Part shown: in pieces, positions 1-11,835 of the stretch
Position numbering within the stretch: the stretch's first letter is position 1
How the letters are laid out: each line of letters opens with the position of its first letter
Source of the DNA: Cornus controversa
Lineage: Eukaryota > Streptophyta > Magnoliopsida > Cornales > Cornaceae
Direction: 5' to 3'
Assembly: GCA_026545225.1 (NCBI GenBank)
Contig: CM048849.1
Coordinates: forward strand, 14,205,541 to 14,269,540
DNA length: 64,000 nucleotides
Made by a program: the position numbers and the translations under genes
The notes under the pieces: generated by a model
Databases searched by the model: none
What the model was told of the DNA's origin: nothing
The model's input: only the letters and a program-made list of their open reading frames with translations

Positions 1-1285
1 TTTCTTTCTTTCTTAACATTGCTCTTCCCATGGTCATGCCAGATCTTTCACAATCTTGTGGAAAGAACAGAAGTTAAGGTCATTTTCTCAACATTTTCAT
101 CAATCTCTTCTCAGAGAAATTCATAATATCAAACCATACCATTAATTTTATAACACATCTCACTTGCACATTAAAAAAGGACAACATAGCTACTACATAG
201 AACATGTTACATAAACTACTCAAAAAAATTGTCAAAATATTAAAAGAAACATAACCATGGAGAATACGTAAAAGTTAAGGTTGATTGAAATTGAAGAATG
301 GTTGTTCGTGATCATCTCATGTTCTATTTGGCACACAAATCCTTAGGATGTATGAAGCCTGTTAAATTTTGTAAATGCAATGAGGGCTTATTATGCACAG
401 TGATGTCTGCTCTCTTCAATAATTTTGAGAATCGCCAAAAATCTGACTTAGCCACTAACATAAAAGATATAAAACTAACATAAAACTAACATAAAATAGT
501 ATGTAGAGTCCATTAGGAATAACTAACATAAAAGATATCAAGGTAAAAATTTGAGCACCAAAGTTCAGGATATGATTTTTAGAAGAGCAACTTCTAGCAA
601 CCTCTAATCTGGACCTTCTAACTTATGATAATAACCAGTTCATACAATCTTTTTCAAAATCGGATGCTGAAAGGGGCATCATGAATCAATGATCAATCAA
701 CCAGTGCACGTATCTCCAACAGCCAATAAAATTCTCAATTACCTTCAAGGACACTCCAAACTAGTGAGTAGAAGAAATGGCCATAAGCCAATGAAGAGAA
801 GATTCATACTATAAGAGAGAGGGAAGAAATAATATAAGACAACTCAAGACAATATATAAAATGCAGATAACAATATTCATATTACTACCAAATAACAATC
901 TAGAAACAGAGGGGCATGAATAGGAAGCACGAAGTCTGCAGAAACATATTGATTAGAATTAGAGAAAATAACCTAAGCCTAAACAAATTCTTGAAGGGAA
1001 AAAAAGTAGTGATATATCTATAAAAGAAAATCAATACCGAATGGGTTTGCAAACCAACCCTCTGCATTTACCAGAACAAAAATAGCAATAACAAGAACAA
1101 AACAAATGAATACATGGAGCTAATAAATGCTAATAAACATTGTTAACAGAATGTGCCACGACTGCAGTATACGACACCAAAACAGAATGTGCAAAAAGGA
1201 ATGTGGAATACTAATTAATGGGGCTGTAATAGAACGAGATTAGATGAATATTTCACAATTGATGTCTTTGATATGTTTTCTTAAA
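1..1285. other. AT-rich intergenic sequence, no gene seen
   Basis: No reading frame here has recognisable protein similarity or convincing codon structure. The short open frames are chance frames in AT-rich DNA. No LTR, tRNA or long inverted repeat was seen apart from the edge of the element that begins at 1286. Confidence 0.6.
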
Positions 1286-2634
1286 GGATAAATTACACCG
1301 ACACTTCTTAAGGTTTGCCCTAATTACACACGGTGGTCGAGAATAGGCTTAATTACATCGACCTCCCCTGAGGTATGACATGGCATCTCAAATTCACCCT
1401 TCTTTTATCTAGCCATCAAAATAGTTAGTAAAATTTTTAAAATACCAAATTTACCCTTAATCTGTTAAAGAAACTCAAATATTCAATATGTAATTGTGAT
1501 TACCCTTTTCTTCCTCTACAACTCAAGTTCATTGAAGCTCTAACTAAAGATGCATTAATGGACTTGCCTTTCTTTAACTTCACATCTTTAACAATCTCCA
1601 TTTGGGTTTTGCACTGGACCAGCTATTCATTTTGCAGAAAAGTAAAAGAGCAGCCGCGTTACAGACTTGAGTTTGAGGTCTCTTGGGATAAGCTTCTATC
1701 AGATACGTATGTATGTGTGTACGTACCTATATCTATATATGACATTTCTACTTCAAAATACAAGATACACAAACGATTTATATGGTATTACCAAGTATCT
1801 CAACTCAACCCATTAACATTTCAAAACATTTGATTAGGGAAAAGAGAAGAGATTTTTTTAAAAGTTTCCCTTTCTTCACAGTTTGGTTCTGTTAAACATA
1901 CAATAAAAGATGAGAAATTGAAGATTGGGGGTTAAGAAGCTTTACTAGATCCACAAAAACAAGCACAAAAAATGTCAGGTGATTTGGAGCAAAGCACATA
2001 TATTTAGGCGAAACGTACAAAACAAAAAGATTGGTCCAGGGGAATGAACTGAGAAAGCTTCTTTGAGCATATGTTGTTGTAGTTGATTCCATTGCCTGTA
2101 TTGTTTATATTTAGTAGGGATGGGTGTTACCTTCTCTTATTGATGCAAAGCCATTACCTAAACTAAATCACACCTGAATGGCACATTAGTTAGTCTTTGA
2201 GAATAGAATTAAAGGAGCAGCTTTAAGTAGCCTTCTAGTTCACTCGTTCTTGAACCCGCTGATTGCTTTGAGGCATCCCAAATTTCAATTCTCTCTACTC
2301 TGGGACACCATTGACACTCTTTCTCATCTCATCTACTCACCTGACAACACTCACAACTGTAGACCCAAATCCTATAAAACCTCCATTCTCTCTCTCTCCA
2401 ACCTAGCAAAATTGGATTTGAACATGAGAATAGAGTAAACCAATGAGAATATTTTGGTCTTTTCACGTTTTAACTTTTTCTTCTTTAAAATAATGCTAAA
2501 TTAAATTGGGGAGAAAAATGACAATTCACACAAAAGTAACGTCCGTTGTTTAATGCTGAGAGGGGTAGTCGGTCTAATTAAGCCCATTTTGAAATAATTA
2601 GGGTAAACCTAAACCGTGTCGGTGTAATTTACCC
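1286..2634. mobile_element. Nonautonomous Mutator-like (MULE) TIR element
   Basis: The left end (from 1286, GGATAAATTACACCGACAC) and the reverse complement of the right end (to 2634, GGGTAAATTACACCGACAC) match imperfectly over roughly 85 bp. They share the blocks TACACCGACAC, CCCTAATTA and GGCTTAATTA. The flanking 9-mers are TTTCTTAAA (1277–1285) and TTTTTTAAA (2635–2643), which agree at 8 of 9 positions. Long TIRs with a 9-bp target duplication are the hallmark of Mutator-like elements. The interior (about 1.2 kb) has no transposase frame, so it would depend on an enzyme supplied elsewhere. The family assignment is inference; the TIRs are directly visible. Confidence 0.7.
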
Positions 2635-2643
2635 TTTTTTAAA

Positions 2644-3084
2644 ACCTAATATGAAAACTCAATAAAGAGGCTAACAATTTTTTCTACATATTAGTAATTT
2701 CATCAGAGTTAGGTTCAAAGTTTTTCCACGCAATTATATAGGAATTGGCCTAATCAAATCTGGACTTGAAAAGGATTAAAAGTACTTTGTCAATTGAGAA
2801 ATGATTTTCACTCTGGTGCAAACACTAAAGAAGAGCACTCCAACAATGTTGACTAACGAGCCACTTGTATACAACTAAAGCAACAATCTTATGTTTGAAA
2901 ATATTGACCCCAATATAAGTCTACAACAATATAACACAACTTTAATTACAAATTGCATCTGTTAAGAATCAAGAATGAATAAATTATCACCAAAATGCTA
3001 CAAAGGTTTATGATATGGTGGCATATGTGATGTGAATATATTAAAATAATTCACCAAAAGATAAAATAAATTACCTCTTTCTCT
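2644..3084. other. Noncoding stretch 3' of the F-box pseudogene
   Basis: AT-rich sequence lying downstream of the minus-strand F-box pseudogene. It would hold that gene's 3' flank. Nothing else is recognisable. Confidence 0.5.
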
Positions 3085-4245
3085 TCAAGTTTTCAAAGCC
3101 TTTATGTTGCTCTCATAACCACATTTGTAATAGGGCGATATAAGGCTCTCCACATATGTCTTTCGTGCTCTAAACATATGTGGAAATGAAATGCCATGCA
3201 GGCTCTCCACATATGTCTTTCGTGCTCTAAACATATGTGGAAATGAAATGCCATGCACCATTATATCCCTTGATGTCGCTTCCTTAGAATTGTATGCAAC
3301 CAATTTCTCTGCATCCTTTTCCAGCAGAACTACCCCATCCACCAGAAAAGACAAGGGTTCCGCCAATGACATTATGGGAAAATATATTGTAAATTTGGCC
3401 CAAGTCTCAGTCACCCCATACTCCTTCATCACCCAAACATCAATTTTGGTAGCATAACGATGTACAAACATAGAGAGAGACACCCTACAAGAACCCGCAA
3501 ATCACTTGGCTTTTGATAGTTGTCGTCAAGACGACTAGGTACTGATACATCCCAGAATTTCTCGTCTGACAGATTAAAAGCACAAATCACATACGAATCA
3601 TCATATTTATAAGCTACCCAATTTACAGACCCATCTATAAGAACCCCCGGCTCCAAGACAAGTTCATAGGGAAAATCATGAATCTTCCTCCATCTCCAAG
3701 AATTGGTTCTGAGTGTATAGACACTTACAATTGTATATTTATAATCAAAACATAATTCCACCACCTTGTAATCATCTATAGATGAATCGTACCCAGGTCC
3801 ATAATTTTCGTGGAAAGGCACAGAGTCATCTATGCATTTTGCAAAAGGTGTAAAAGGTAATTTGGGTAATTTCCTGAATTCTCTAGTCGATGGGTTCAAT
3901 AAAAACTTACTTGGTTCTCTATCCACAACTAAAATCAAGCCATGGCAAGAACCCACGATCTCGATCCAATGAATCGATGTGAAATCGAGCTTCGTTGCAG
4001 TCACAGCATCATTATTGGATGCTTCAGTGCAATCGACGGAGTAAAGAGAGGCAGAGCTAAGAATGACCCTCTCACGTTTGTTGTTTCGATTGAGCCATTG
4101 AGGTGTATTTTGACAAAATTAGGGTTTGAGATTAGAGTACGCCATGTACTCGATACGAGCCTAAATCGGCAGAGAGAGACTTCACAGGGAGTCGAGAGAG
4201 TATGTTAACCGTGATCTCTTCGGGAAGGTATGCGCAGTTCGACAT
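3085..4245 (-). pseudogene. F-box / FBA-domain protein pseudogene (CPR1/CPR30-like)
   Basis: Plant F-box proteins of this kind join a substrate to an SCF ubiquitin ligase: the N-terminal F-box binds SKP1 and the FBA/kelch-like part binds the target. Reading leftward, an ATG at 4245 opens MSNCAYLPEEITVNILSRLP, a clear F-box start. The next frame gives RFRLVSSTWRTLISNPNFVK, the rest of the F-box. Then follow KRERVILSSASLYSVD, GSCHGLILV and NPSTREFRKLP, all typical of the F-box-associated (TIGR01640/FBA) domain. The C-terminal part runs to the TGA at 3085–3087. At least three frame changes break the gene: an extra CT in the CT run near 4171–4178, one near 4080–4090, and one near 3475. These genes usually lack introns, so splicing is an unlikely explanation. 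An exact 57-bp duplication lies near the end (3143–3256). The whole locus would encode about 380 residues, which is normal for the family. The family is clear; pseudogene status is very likely. Confidence 0.85.
3143..3256. repeat. Exact 57-bp tandem duplication (19 codons)
   Basis: Positions 3143–3199 and 3200–3256 are identical as far as I can read. On the minus strand the unit encodes 19 residues beginning GISFPHMFRARKTYVESL, inside the FBA C-terminal part. The lack of differences suggests a recent replication-slippage or unequal-exchange event, in an already decaying gene. Confidence 0.9.
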
Positions 4246-4282
4246 CGCCAACTTCACAGAGGAGTGCTTATGTTGGTTGGCC

Positions 4283-4301
4283 TTTTATTTATTTATTTAT
4301 T

Positions 4302-4332
<31 letters not shown>
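4283..4332. repeat. (TTTA)n / (TA)n microsatellite
   Basis: A TTTA run passes into about 14 TA units. It lies just upstream of the F-box pseudogene start, in its former promoter region. Directly after it, at 4334, GGTAAATTATACAGACC resembles the terminal motif of the MULE-like element at 1286. Confidence 0.9.
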
Positions 4333-4335
<3 letters not shown>

Positions 4336-5800
4336 TAAATTATACAGACCTCCTCTGTGTTCATCGAAATTACTTACTTTTTTATTAGATTTTTAAAGAC
4401 AATCATGCCCTTCTATATTTTGTTAACCCTTTAGATAACTTGGGGCCCCAAATTACTGACACTTCTGTATCTCTTTTTTCATCTCACTCAATCATGCCCC
4501 TCTTATGGTTCGACTAATCTGTTTGATTTGTTGAAGCTATTCAATTAGGGCTTTCAATTAGGTCTCGATTCAGAAAAAGATTTTGATTAAATTGTTTGTT
4601 TAGGCTTGATTTAGTGAAAGTCATTCAATTAACATGTTTGTTTACCATTTCAGGTTCGTGTATTTTGTGTTTATGCATGCAACGTTCAAGAACTGTGTGT
4701 TTATTTGTCTTCATATGCGTTTGTCAGTACATCATTTGTCATTGTCAGACTCGACTCAGTGTATTATATGGGTTTTCAGCATCTTTATCTTTTTGCATGT
4801 CTTTTGTCTCCCATTTGATATGGGATTCCCTCTATATTGTAAGCCTTTGTTTGTATATTATTGTGTGCTTATGTGCACATGATTTTTTTTTATATCGATA
4901 TGTCCCTACATGTGTTCCAAATGTCTGAACAGGTTTGTTATAATATGATGCATGCTTGTATATGTGTTACAAATGTTAGATTATGGTTTTCATTGTAAAT
5001 TTCAAGGTTGGCAAATTTTGTATGTCAAAACTCACTCTATAAATTGTAATTAGATTTACATTTTAAGAGTGAAAAAATAGAATTAGGTTGTTTAGATGTT
5101 TTGAGAGTGAAGACTACATTTGTTGAATATTTGTTAATTCAGTTTACATCAAAGGACATAGATGTCATTTTCTCAAGTTGAAGAGTATTAAGGTAAATAT
5201 CACTCTTATATGTCATCTATCACCATTAGGTTCATGCATACATGCCATACATCATTTATATGTCAAAACATGTCACACATGTCTTTTATATGGTATATGC
5301 ATCTATAACATTCTTACTTTTATATATTGAATCATATGTGAAAATATTAATTTTTATATATAAAAGATATATTTTTTCTTAGGCATCAAAAAATATATTT
5401 TCATATGTCAAATACATATATGATAAGTTTCTAGAACTTTCTTATATATGTTTACATATATATTGATTTTATTATGTCTTACGGTAAGATACTAAATATG
5501 CATATAAGCTATATATGTCAAGTTTTTAAGTATCTTTATAAAGTTTATTTTTATGACTTGAAGAACTACGTGTATATAGTTAAATATGTGTGTCTACAGA
5601 TTTATCTTAACCATATTTAGACATATATTGTTCTTAGTAAAAAAGGAAGAGTTCATATATGCTTTTGAATATAAATTGATATTTTCTAAAACTTGTTTCA
5701 AAATTATAAATTTGCATATATATGATTTGTTACACATGCACATATATATATTTAGTTTAGAAAAACGTGTTTTAACTTATTTGGACTCATACTTGTGCAT
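4333..5800. other. AT-rich noncoding stretch with a possible MULE edge
   Basis: The block at 4334–4372 (GGTAAATTATACAGACCTCC and following) is similar to the ends of the TIR element at 1286–2634, but I could not find a partner end. The remainder is very AT-rich, with many TATATG/ATATGT words. The open frames are chance frames. The right part may already belong to the LTR of the copia remnant that follows. Confidence 0.4.
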
Positions 5801-5819
5801 TAAGTCAAGAATCTTTCGG

Positions 5820-6881
5820 GATTTTTCTTTTTACAGACTTATGAAATTTTTGATTGATAGTTTTGATCGATCAAATATTTCAAGACTTCGATCTCAAAGA
5901 GTTGGTCAGGATTTTCCAACTTCGATCGATATCTTCGATCAACCGAAAAATTGGGCCTTTCGATCGAAGTTCTAGAAAACTTCCTAAATGGAGTTTTCTT
6001 AGTCCTGAAGTCTGTGTGGCCTATATATACATGGTTTAAACATAAATCATAATATGTGTGAAGTGTCCTAGTGTTATAATAGCCGCATCCACACTTATTA
6101 CTCATTTTTTAGTATTTTATTTATTTCTTTATCCACAAAGTCATGTCTTCACACAGTCATATTTTATTTATTTCGTAGACCTATTCACCCTCCTATAGGT
6201 CTTTCCTGTATAAAGATCCTATGTTGCGTGCTTAATTGCATACCGCTAGGTCATCAGTTGAGCCCTCTTCATCTTCAGTTAAACTTGCTCTCCAAGATAA
6301 TTGATAAAACATCACATCTAGTGGTGTCGGAGCCTGGTTACTTAAAGTTCAGAGTTAGGCTATCTAACTTGCTCATATATTTGTTGGATACCCAATCTCA
6401 TCAAGTTGTATCACAATTTGATTATTCAATTGCTTTATATTGATATTGATACATATTTGTAGAGTGGTATTTTATTTGTTTGATATTTACTATAAAAAGT
6501 AATATCTTAGCAAGATCCTCTATATAGTACTTTCTATATAAGAGTAATATGGATTTTTCAAAAGAAGGAAATAGTATTACCAGACCCATAAAGTTTGACA
6601 AAATGAACTATACCTATTGGAAATCACGAACACGTATATTTTTAAATCAATAGATGAAAAAGTACGGTAGACAATAGAAAAAGATTATGAATTTCTTATG
6701 AACGCAGACGGAACTAGGAAACTCGTGTCTGAATACTCTGTTAATGAAATAGCTAAGAATGATGCAAATTTTAAAGCTTTACATTCTATAGCTTCTCCTA
6801 TTTCACATGCAGAATATGGTAGGATTATGAATTGTGAAACTGCTAGAGAAGTATGGACAATCTTAGAAAAAGCACATGAAG
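5820..6881 (+). mobile_element. Ty1/copia retrotransposon remnant (LTR end, PBS, gag part)
   Basis: Fossil. TGGTGTCGGAGCC at 6322–6334 matches the initiator-Met tRNA primer-binding site used by plant copia elements (TGGTATCAGAGC). Upstream sequence to about 6316 is therefore the 3' part of a 5' LTR; it holds several TTCGATCGAT-type palindromes (5866–5970). From 6549 the plus strand encodes MDFSKEGNSITRPIKFDKMN, and further on SEYSVNEIAKNDANFKALHS and ETAREVWTILEKAHE, which are copia gag (UBN2-type) hallmarks. Only the 5' end is present: it stops where another LTR begins at 6882. The coding part is broken in a few places and looks old. Confidence 0.75.
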
Positions 6882-8938
6882 TGTCACACTCCAATTTCCC
6901 ACAACATGATAAAACTTCATACACATACTCCAAATCATACATTCTAATCAATATGATCTCACAATCCTCATATATTTCTTAAAAAATCATACATGTCATT
7001 ACACACATTCCCAAAATTCACTAGTTCTCCCCATATACATACATACATGAATCTAAATGAATTTACAAGTTACATATGATGTGAATGTAACTACGACATT
7101 AACATAATCCACATGTCACAAACTGGCATGGATAGCATATACATAGTCCATATACACAATGTCTCAAAATATCCAAAAGTGCTCCTATGAGCTCTATTTG
7201 ACTCATCAAGTCAATTTTGTCCTCTGTGTCTTACCTAAAAAATGGTTTGGGGCAGCGGGGTGAGCAAACATTAACATAATTCACATGTCACAAACTAGCA
7301 TAGATAGCATATACATAGTCCATATACACAATGTCTCAAAATATCCAAAAGTGCTCCTATGAGCTCTATTTGACTCATCAAGTCATTTCTGTCCTTTGGG
7401 TCTTACCTAAAAAATGGTTTAGGGGAACGGGGTGAGCATACAACTATACCCAAAAGGAACGCCCCAACCCACCTAGGCATCGACCCGACACCGACCTACA
7501 TGTCGCTACACTATATGGAATTTACACTACTCTCATGCAAATAACACAATGCAACTCGAGAATGGATACATATAACTCATATATCATGCTTAACAAATTA
7601 ACACATAAGCAACAAGATGTATGCTCCTTTCTCGGTCATAATGCAATACGTATAAATGATTGGTCATCTCCAATGATCATGTGACTTTGGACATCTTCGA
7701 ATGATATACTAGGTAAATACATGATTGGGCATCTCCGACTTCCATGCACTACCCTTTTTGGATATAACCTTTGGACAACACTCCGATTTCACATAGCTGC
7801 TCATTAGGCAAACATATCACAAAACATATATTTTCATGCTTTTCAATGCACATCATTGCTATGTAAATTCTAGCATACATCAATTCACCACATACCACAT
7901 ATATGTCACAACACATGCATATCCCTTTCATATGTCTACCATTCACAACCTAGCATATTTTGATCATGCTTGCCCAAATGCACATACTTGCTATCATTAA
8001 ACTAGCATGCATACACTCTTCATATACCTCCACAATCAACATATAATCACATCTATGCACCCAACTATACACATAACTTACATATGCATATAATGCACGA
8101 CAAAGTAAAACATTCTCTCATTTTTGCACACTTTACACATATTTAGTCCACACATCATATATCTATCAATATCAATTACACTAGCATGTAGAATCATAAG
8201 TAAAGAGAGGAAACTAAACACCACAGTCCCTCCCCATGTCTCTCTTACATGTTAACCCCCTCCAAACCACTCGAAACCCTAAAATTGACAACTAGGAGAG
8301 AAAGAACACCCCTACCTCGAATTTGAAGGTTTTTCAAGCACTTTCCAAGATTTTCAACAAGTTTCACCTTGCCGAAACTCGAGTTTGTTCAGTTCAAACC
8401 GAAGCCCTCACCAAGCTCTACAAGTTGTCCTTCTTCGGCAATTCCCGAATCCAAGCCCGTGACCTCCGAAATGAAAAGAGAAAGAAGAGGGAAGAAGAGA
8501 GATACAACCATGTATTTTGGTCAATGAGAAATGAAATATCTCTGCAGCCCAGATATTTAAAGTCCCTAAAGCGTGAAATGACCAAAATACCCCCGAGCCA
8601 TTTAACGTATCCTCCCGACCTTATTTCTCGATTTCGAAAGTGGCTACTACTTCGAAATCACTTTCTTAACTCCTTAAAAATTTTGTTTGGTCGATTATCA
8701 AAAATAAAATTTTTCATAAATTTTTCAGATTTCTAGACCCACCCGACCCACTTTCCGGGCCCTGTTGATCCAAAATTTTCAACTTTGTCCAAACGCTTCG
8801 AAAACTTCCAAAAACCTTTAATCAAATTTTCAAACATGTTTCTCACTCTTGAAACATCCAAAAAATCATTCAAAACACATTTATGACAAAAATGATGAAA
8901 AATCTGAAAATCGGTCAAATTTGGTTTCGGTCTTTACA
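6882..8938 (-). mobile_element. Ty3-type LTR (solo or truncated), minus orientation
   Basis: Read on the minus strand it starts TGTAAAGACCGAAACC (8938) and ends GGAGTGTGACA (6882). These termini resemble those of the solo LTR at 54957–58254 (TGTAAGGACCGG…GCGTGACA), so both probably belong to related Ty3/chromovirus lineages. No gag or pol frame is seen next to it. Flanking 5-mers (TGAAG and GAAAG) do not match cleanly, so it may be a decayed solo LTR or a recombined end. It lies against the copia gag remnant and may have inserted into it. A 172-bp tandem duplication sits near its 3' end. Confidence 0.6.
7096..7440. repeat. 172-bp tandem duplication within an LTR
   Basis: The unit starting ACATTAACATAATCC at 7096 recurs at 7268 (ACATTAACATAATTC) with only a few differences. 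Both copies include CATAGTCCATATACACAATG and end in GGGGTGAGC. Subrepeats of this kind are frequent in the long LTRs of plant chromoviruses. Confidence 0.85.
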
Positions 8939-10460
8939 GAAAGTAAGCTTGCACCTTCAATATAAATATACCAAATTATAAAGTTAACATAGCCTAACAA
9001 TCATATTCACTATTGGAGGATGAAAAAACAACATCTTTGGTTTATTAATCAAAATGAACTAATACCAGAAGACATTTCATATTGTATTCCAATCTAGACA
9101 GAATATTAAGAAAAAAAACCTTAGTTCAAAAATTAAACTAATGCAGACAATGAGAAAGAAAAAATATTCAAACTGAACAAAAGCCAACACCAGAATGAAA
9201 ATTAATTTATCTATTACATTTTTCAGTGATAATTTAGCTGAACTAAATTGTGCTGATTTAGGGTTTTCTTTTGTCTGAACTATTCTTTTAAATAGAAACA
9301 AATGCAGGTATATACTGTTAAAAGGACAAGCAAAAATGACTTATAAAACCGCAAAGATAAGAATTTACAGCATACGTGCTTCAGTTACAGTTGGAGTTTT
9401 GTACAGAGGAGACCTCACTTGGATTAGCACAAACTTTCTACAAAATTTTATGAAATCAAAGTTTCTACATATTGGCCATAGTTTTCATTTAAATGTAGCA
9501 ACAACTGCTACAAGTAGAGCAGCTCTTAGTAGTTAGTACAAAGCATTAATCAACAAAAATAAGTGAACATCTTCAACCAGAACTACACTGTCATGTTATT
9601 AGCGAAATGATAAAAAGGTAGGAGAGAATTAGAAAAATAAAAAATTTGACTTTATAGTCCAAACTTCACATCATTAGTTACTGAATGAAAGATGTATGAA
9701 TTCTATGACTCGCAGTATCTTTCCTCCCAATAGCCCCACTATGATGTGCTGCAATGGGAATTTTCCAAATTCGGTGAAGTGTGGCAATTATCTTGCTGTG
9801 TTAACTAGTGAGAAATTCTAGCACCAAGACCTAGGAACAGAGCAGAGCAGAGCAGCAACCAATATCGTATTCCTCAAAAAATTTGATGAAGACTAGGTGT
9901 TTTTTGCCTTTCTACAAATATAACACATTTCTTAAATTTGGAAGCAACTCTTGTTTCCTATTCATCTCACTGAAGTCTATTTACCATTATTCTCTAATTC
10001 TATTCTCCTAATATAATACATCAAATCAAAATAGGTTTCAATTCCCATGGAGAACAAAATCACCAAAAGATAAGCAGAAAATTATTAGGACCCAAGTGCA
10101 TTAACCAAACTTAGAGCTTTCATCATGACAGTTTAGATATGCTTTGCCATGAGACTGACCTAAAGTCTAAGGTCTACCCCACTGGGGGGATTTGTGATCC
10201 GAGACAATAGAAACACAACCACTTCCTTCTTAACATTGTTTAAAAATGCTTCCAAATTCCAAAAAAAAAAAACCAGAAGGCAAAAGAGTAAGACTAACAT
10301 TTGAAAAATCTTTGGAAAATAGAGAAAATGAAAAGCACATAAAATAAAATTCTAACTAAAAGAAAATTAAGCTGTATTTGTTTCCAGTTATATGCAAATA
10401 TATAAATATACACATATCCATACAAATATATATATATATATATACACACACATATATATA
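8939..10460. other. Noncoding stretch, no gene seen
   Basis: AT-rich single-copy-looking sequence without a convincing coding frame on either strand. A (TA)n/(CA)n patch lies at about 10424–10460, just before the 193-bp duplication. Confidence 0.5.
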
Positions 10461-10846
10461 TGCATAGAAAGAGATATAAAAGTACCTTGCAGATTAGTGG
10501 AGTTTTGAGGAGATTCGTATAAGTTGTAGATGGATTTCTGATAAGTTTTGGAGAATTGTAGCAATGGAGTGTGTCGCTTTTTAGATTAGAGTGAATTGCT
10601 GAGATTAAGAGTAAAAACTAGCGAAAGAAAAAGCTGAAAGCAGAGCATATATATGCATAGAAAGAGATCTAAAAGTACCTTGCAGATTAGTGGAGTTTTG
10701 AGGATATTCATATAAGTTGTAGATGGATTTCTGATAAGTTTTGGAGAATTGCAGCAATGGAGTGTGTCACTTTTCAGATAGAGTGAATCGCTGAGATTAA
10801 GAGTAGAAACTAGAGAGAGAGAAAAAGCTGAAAGTAGAGCATATAT
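10461..10846. repeat. 193-bp tandem duplication
   Basis: The unit beginning TGCATAGAAAGAGAT at 10461 is repeated from 10654 with about 90–95 % agreement. Shared blocks include AAAGTACCTTGCAGATTAGT and AGAGTGAAT. No coding meaning is evident. It lies about 100 bp left of the TRIM and to the left of a possible CACTA end at 11835, and could be subterminal sequence of that element. Confidence 0.85.
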
Positions 10847-10948
10847 AGAGAGAGATTATAACGATAGATAATACTTATCCAGATTCAATGATCAATGAGT
10901 ACTAAGAATAGAGTTTGGATTAGCAATAAGAACTTTAGAGGGAGGATC

Positions 10949-11519
10949 TGTAATAACCCTTGTGGACGGGTGTGAGTGGGCAGGTGCAAAGACAGACACT
11001 GGGCTGAGCTACCACACTGACAGGGTACAAGGTGCTCAATCCCACATCGCCTGAGTGTGGAAAAGGGGATGTGCTTATATGTAGTATGTTATCTTCAAAT
11101 GGTATGAGGCCTTTTGGGGTAAACCCAAGAGCAAAACCGTGCGGGCTATGGCCCAAAGCGGACAATATCATACCATGTGTTGGAGCGGGGTATTACAGTT
11201 GGTATCAGAGCCTGAACCCAGCTGGAAGTAAGTGTGCCGACGAGGGCGTCGGGCCTCGTAGGGGGGTGGATTGTAATAACCCTTGTGGACGGGTGTGAGT
11301 GGGCGGGTGCAAAGACAGACACTGGGCTGAGCTACCACACTGACAGGGTACAAGGTGCTCAATCCCACATCGCCTGGGTGTGGAAAGGGGATGTGCTTAT
11401 ATGTAGTATGTTCTCTTCAAATGGTATGAAGCCTTTTGGGGTAAACCCAAGAGCAAAACTGTGCGGGCTATGGCCCAAAGCGGACAATATCATACCATGT
11501 GTTGGAGCGGGGTATTACA
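10949..11519 (+). mobile_element. TRIM (miniature LTR retrotransposon), structurally complete
   Basis: Two LTRs, 10949–11197 (249 bp) and 11272–11519 (248 bp), start TGTAATAACCC and end GCGGGGTATTACA. They differ at about six positions (roughly 97–98 % identical by eye), so the insertion is fairly recent. The 74-bp middle holds only a primer site, TGGTATCAGAGCC at 11200–11212 (initiator Met tRNA type), and a purine tract AGGGGGGTGGAT ending at 11271. Both sides carry the target duplication GGATC (10944–10948 and 11520–11524). No protein is encoded, as is normal for TRIMs; all enzymes must come from other elements. It looks whole for its class. Confidence 0.95.
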
Positions 11520-11779
11520 GGATCGAAGCTCGTTGTGCATAGCTAAAGGCAGATCACATAAAGAGAGATTTAGATGAAGTTAGTGATCTATGAGAGAGTG
11601 TTTGAGATGCAATTCAAATATGTAATGAACTCTAGAGCTTCGATCGAGAGAGATATAGTATTGAAAACATAAGGATCAAAGCTCGTGTGAGAGAGTTGAG
11701 AGAGTGTGGATGAGATATGAGTGGTCTATGCACATTTTACAAGGGGAGGGCAGAAATGGAAGTCACGTGAGGTATGAAA

Positions 11780-11835
11780 AGGTTTTAGGTGGCAGCTTAT
11801 TTTTGGCGGCCACTATAGCATACTTTGTTGTAGTG
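11780..11835. mobile_element. Possible CACTA (En/Spm-like) transposon right end
   Basis: The stretch ends in TTTGTTGTAGTG, the reverse complement of the common CACTA terminus CACTACAACAAA. Just inside it lies GGCGGCCACTATAGC, like the subterminal repeats of plant CACTA elements. No matching left end (CACTACAACAAA) was found in the window, so this is a weak call. Confidence 0.35.

Noticed and set aside
4596-4928. 110-codon Cys/Phe/Val-rich ORF
   Set aside because: T-rich sequence; overlapping open frames, no family likeness, no conserved start context.
6882-8938. Clean target-site duplication for this LTR
   Set aside because: Flanking 5-mers TGAAG and GAAAG do not match without moving the ends, so I do not claim one.
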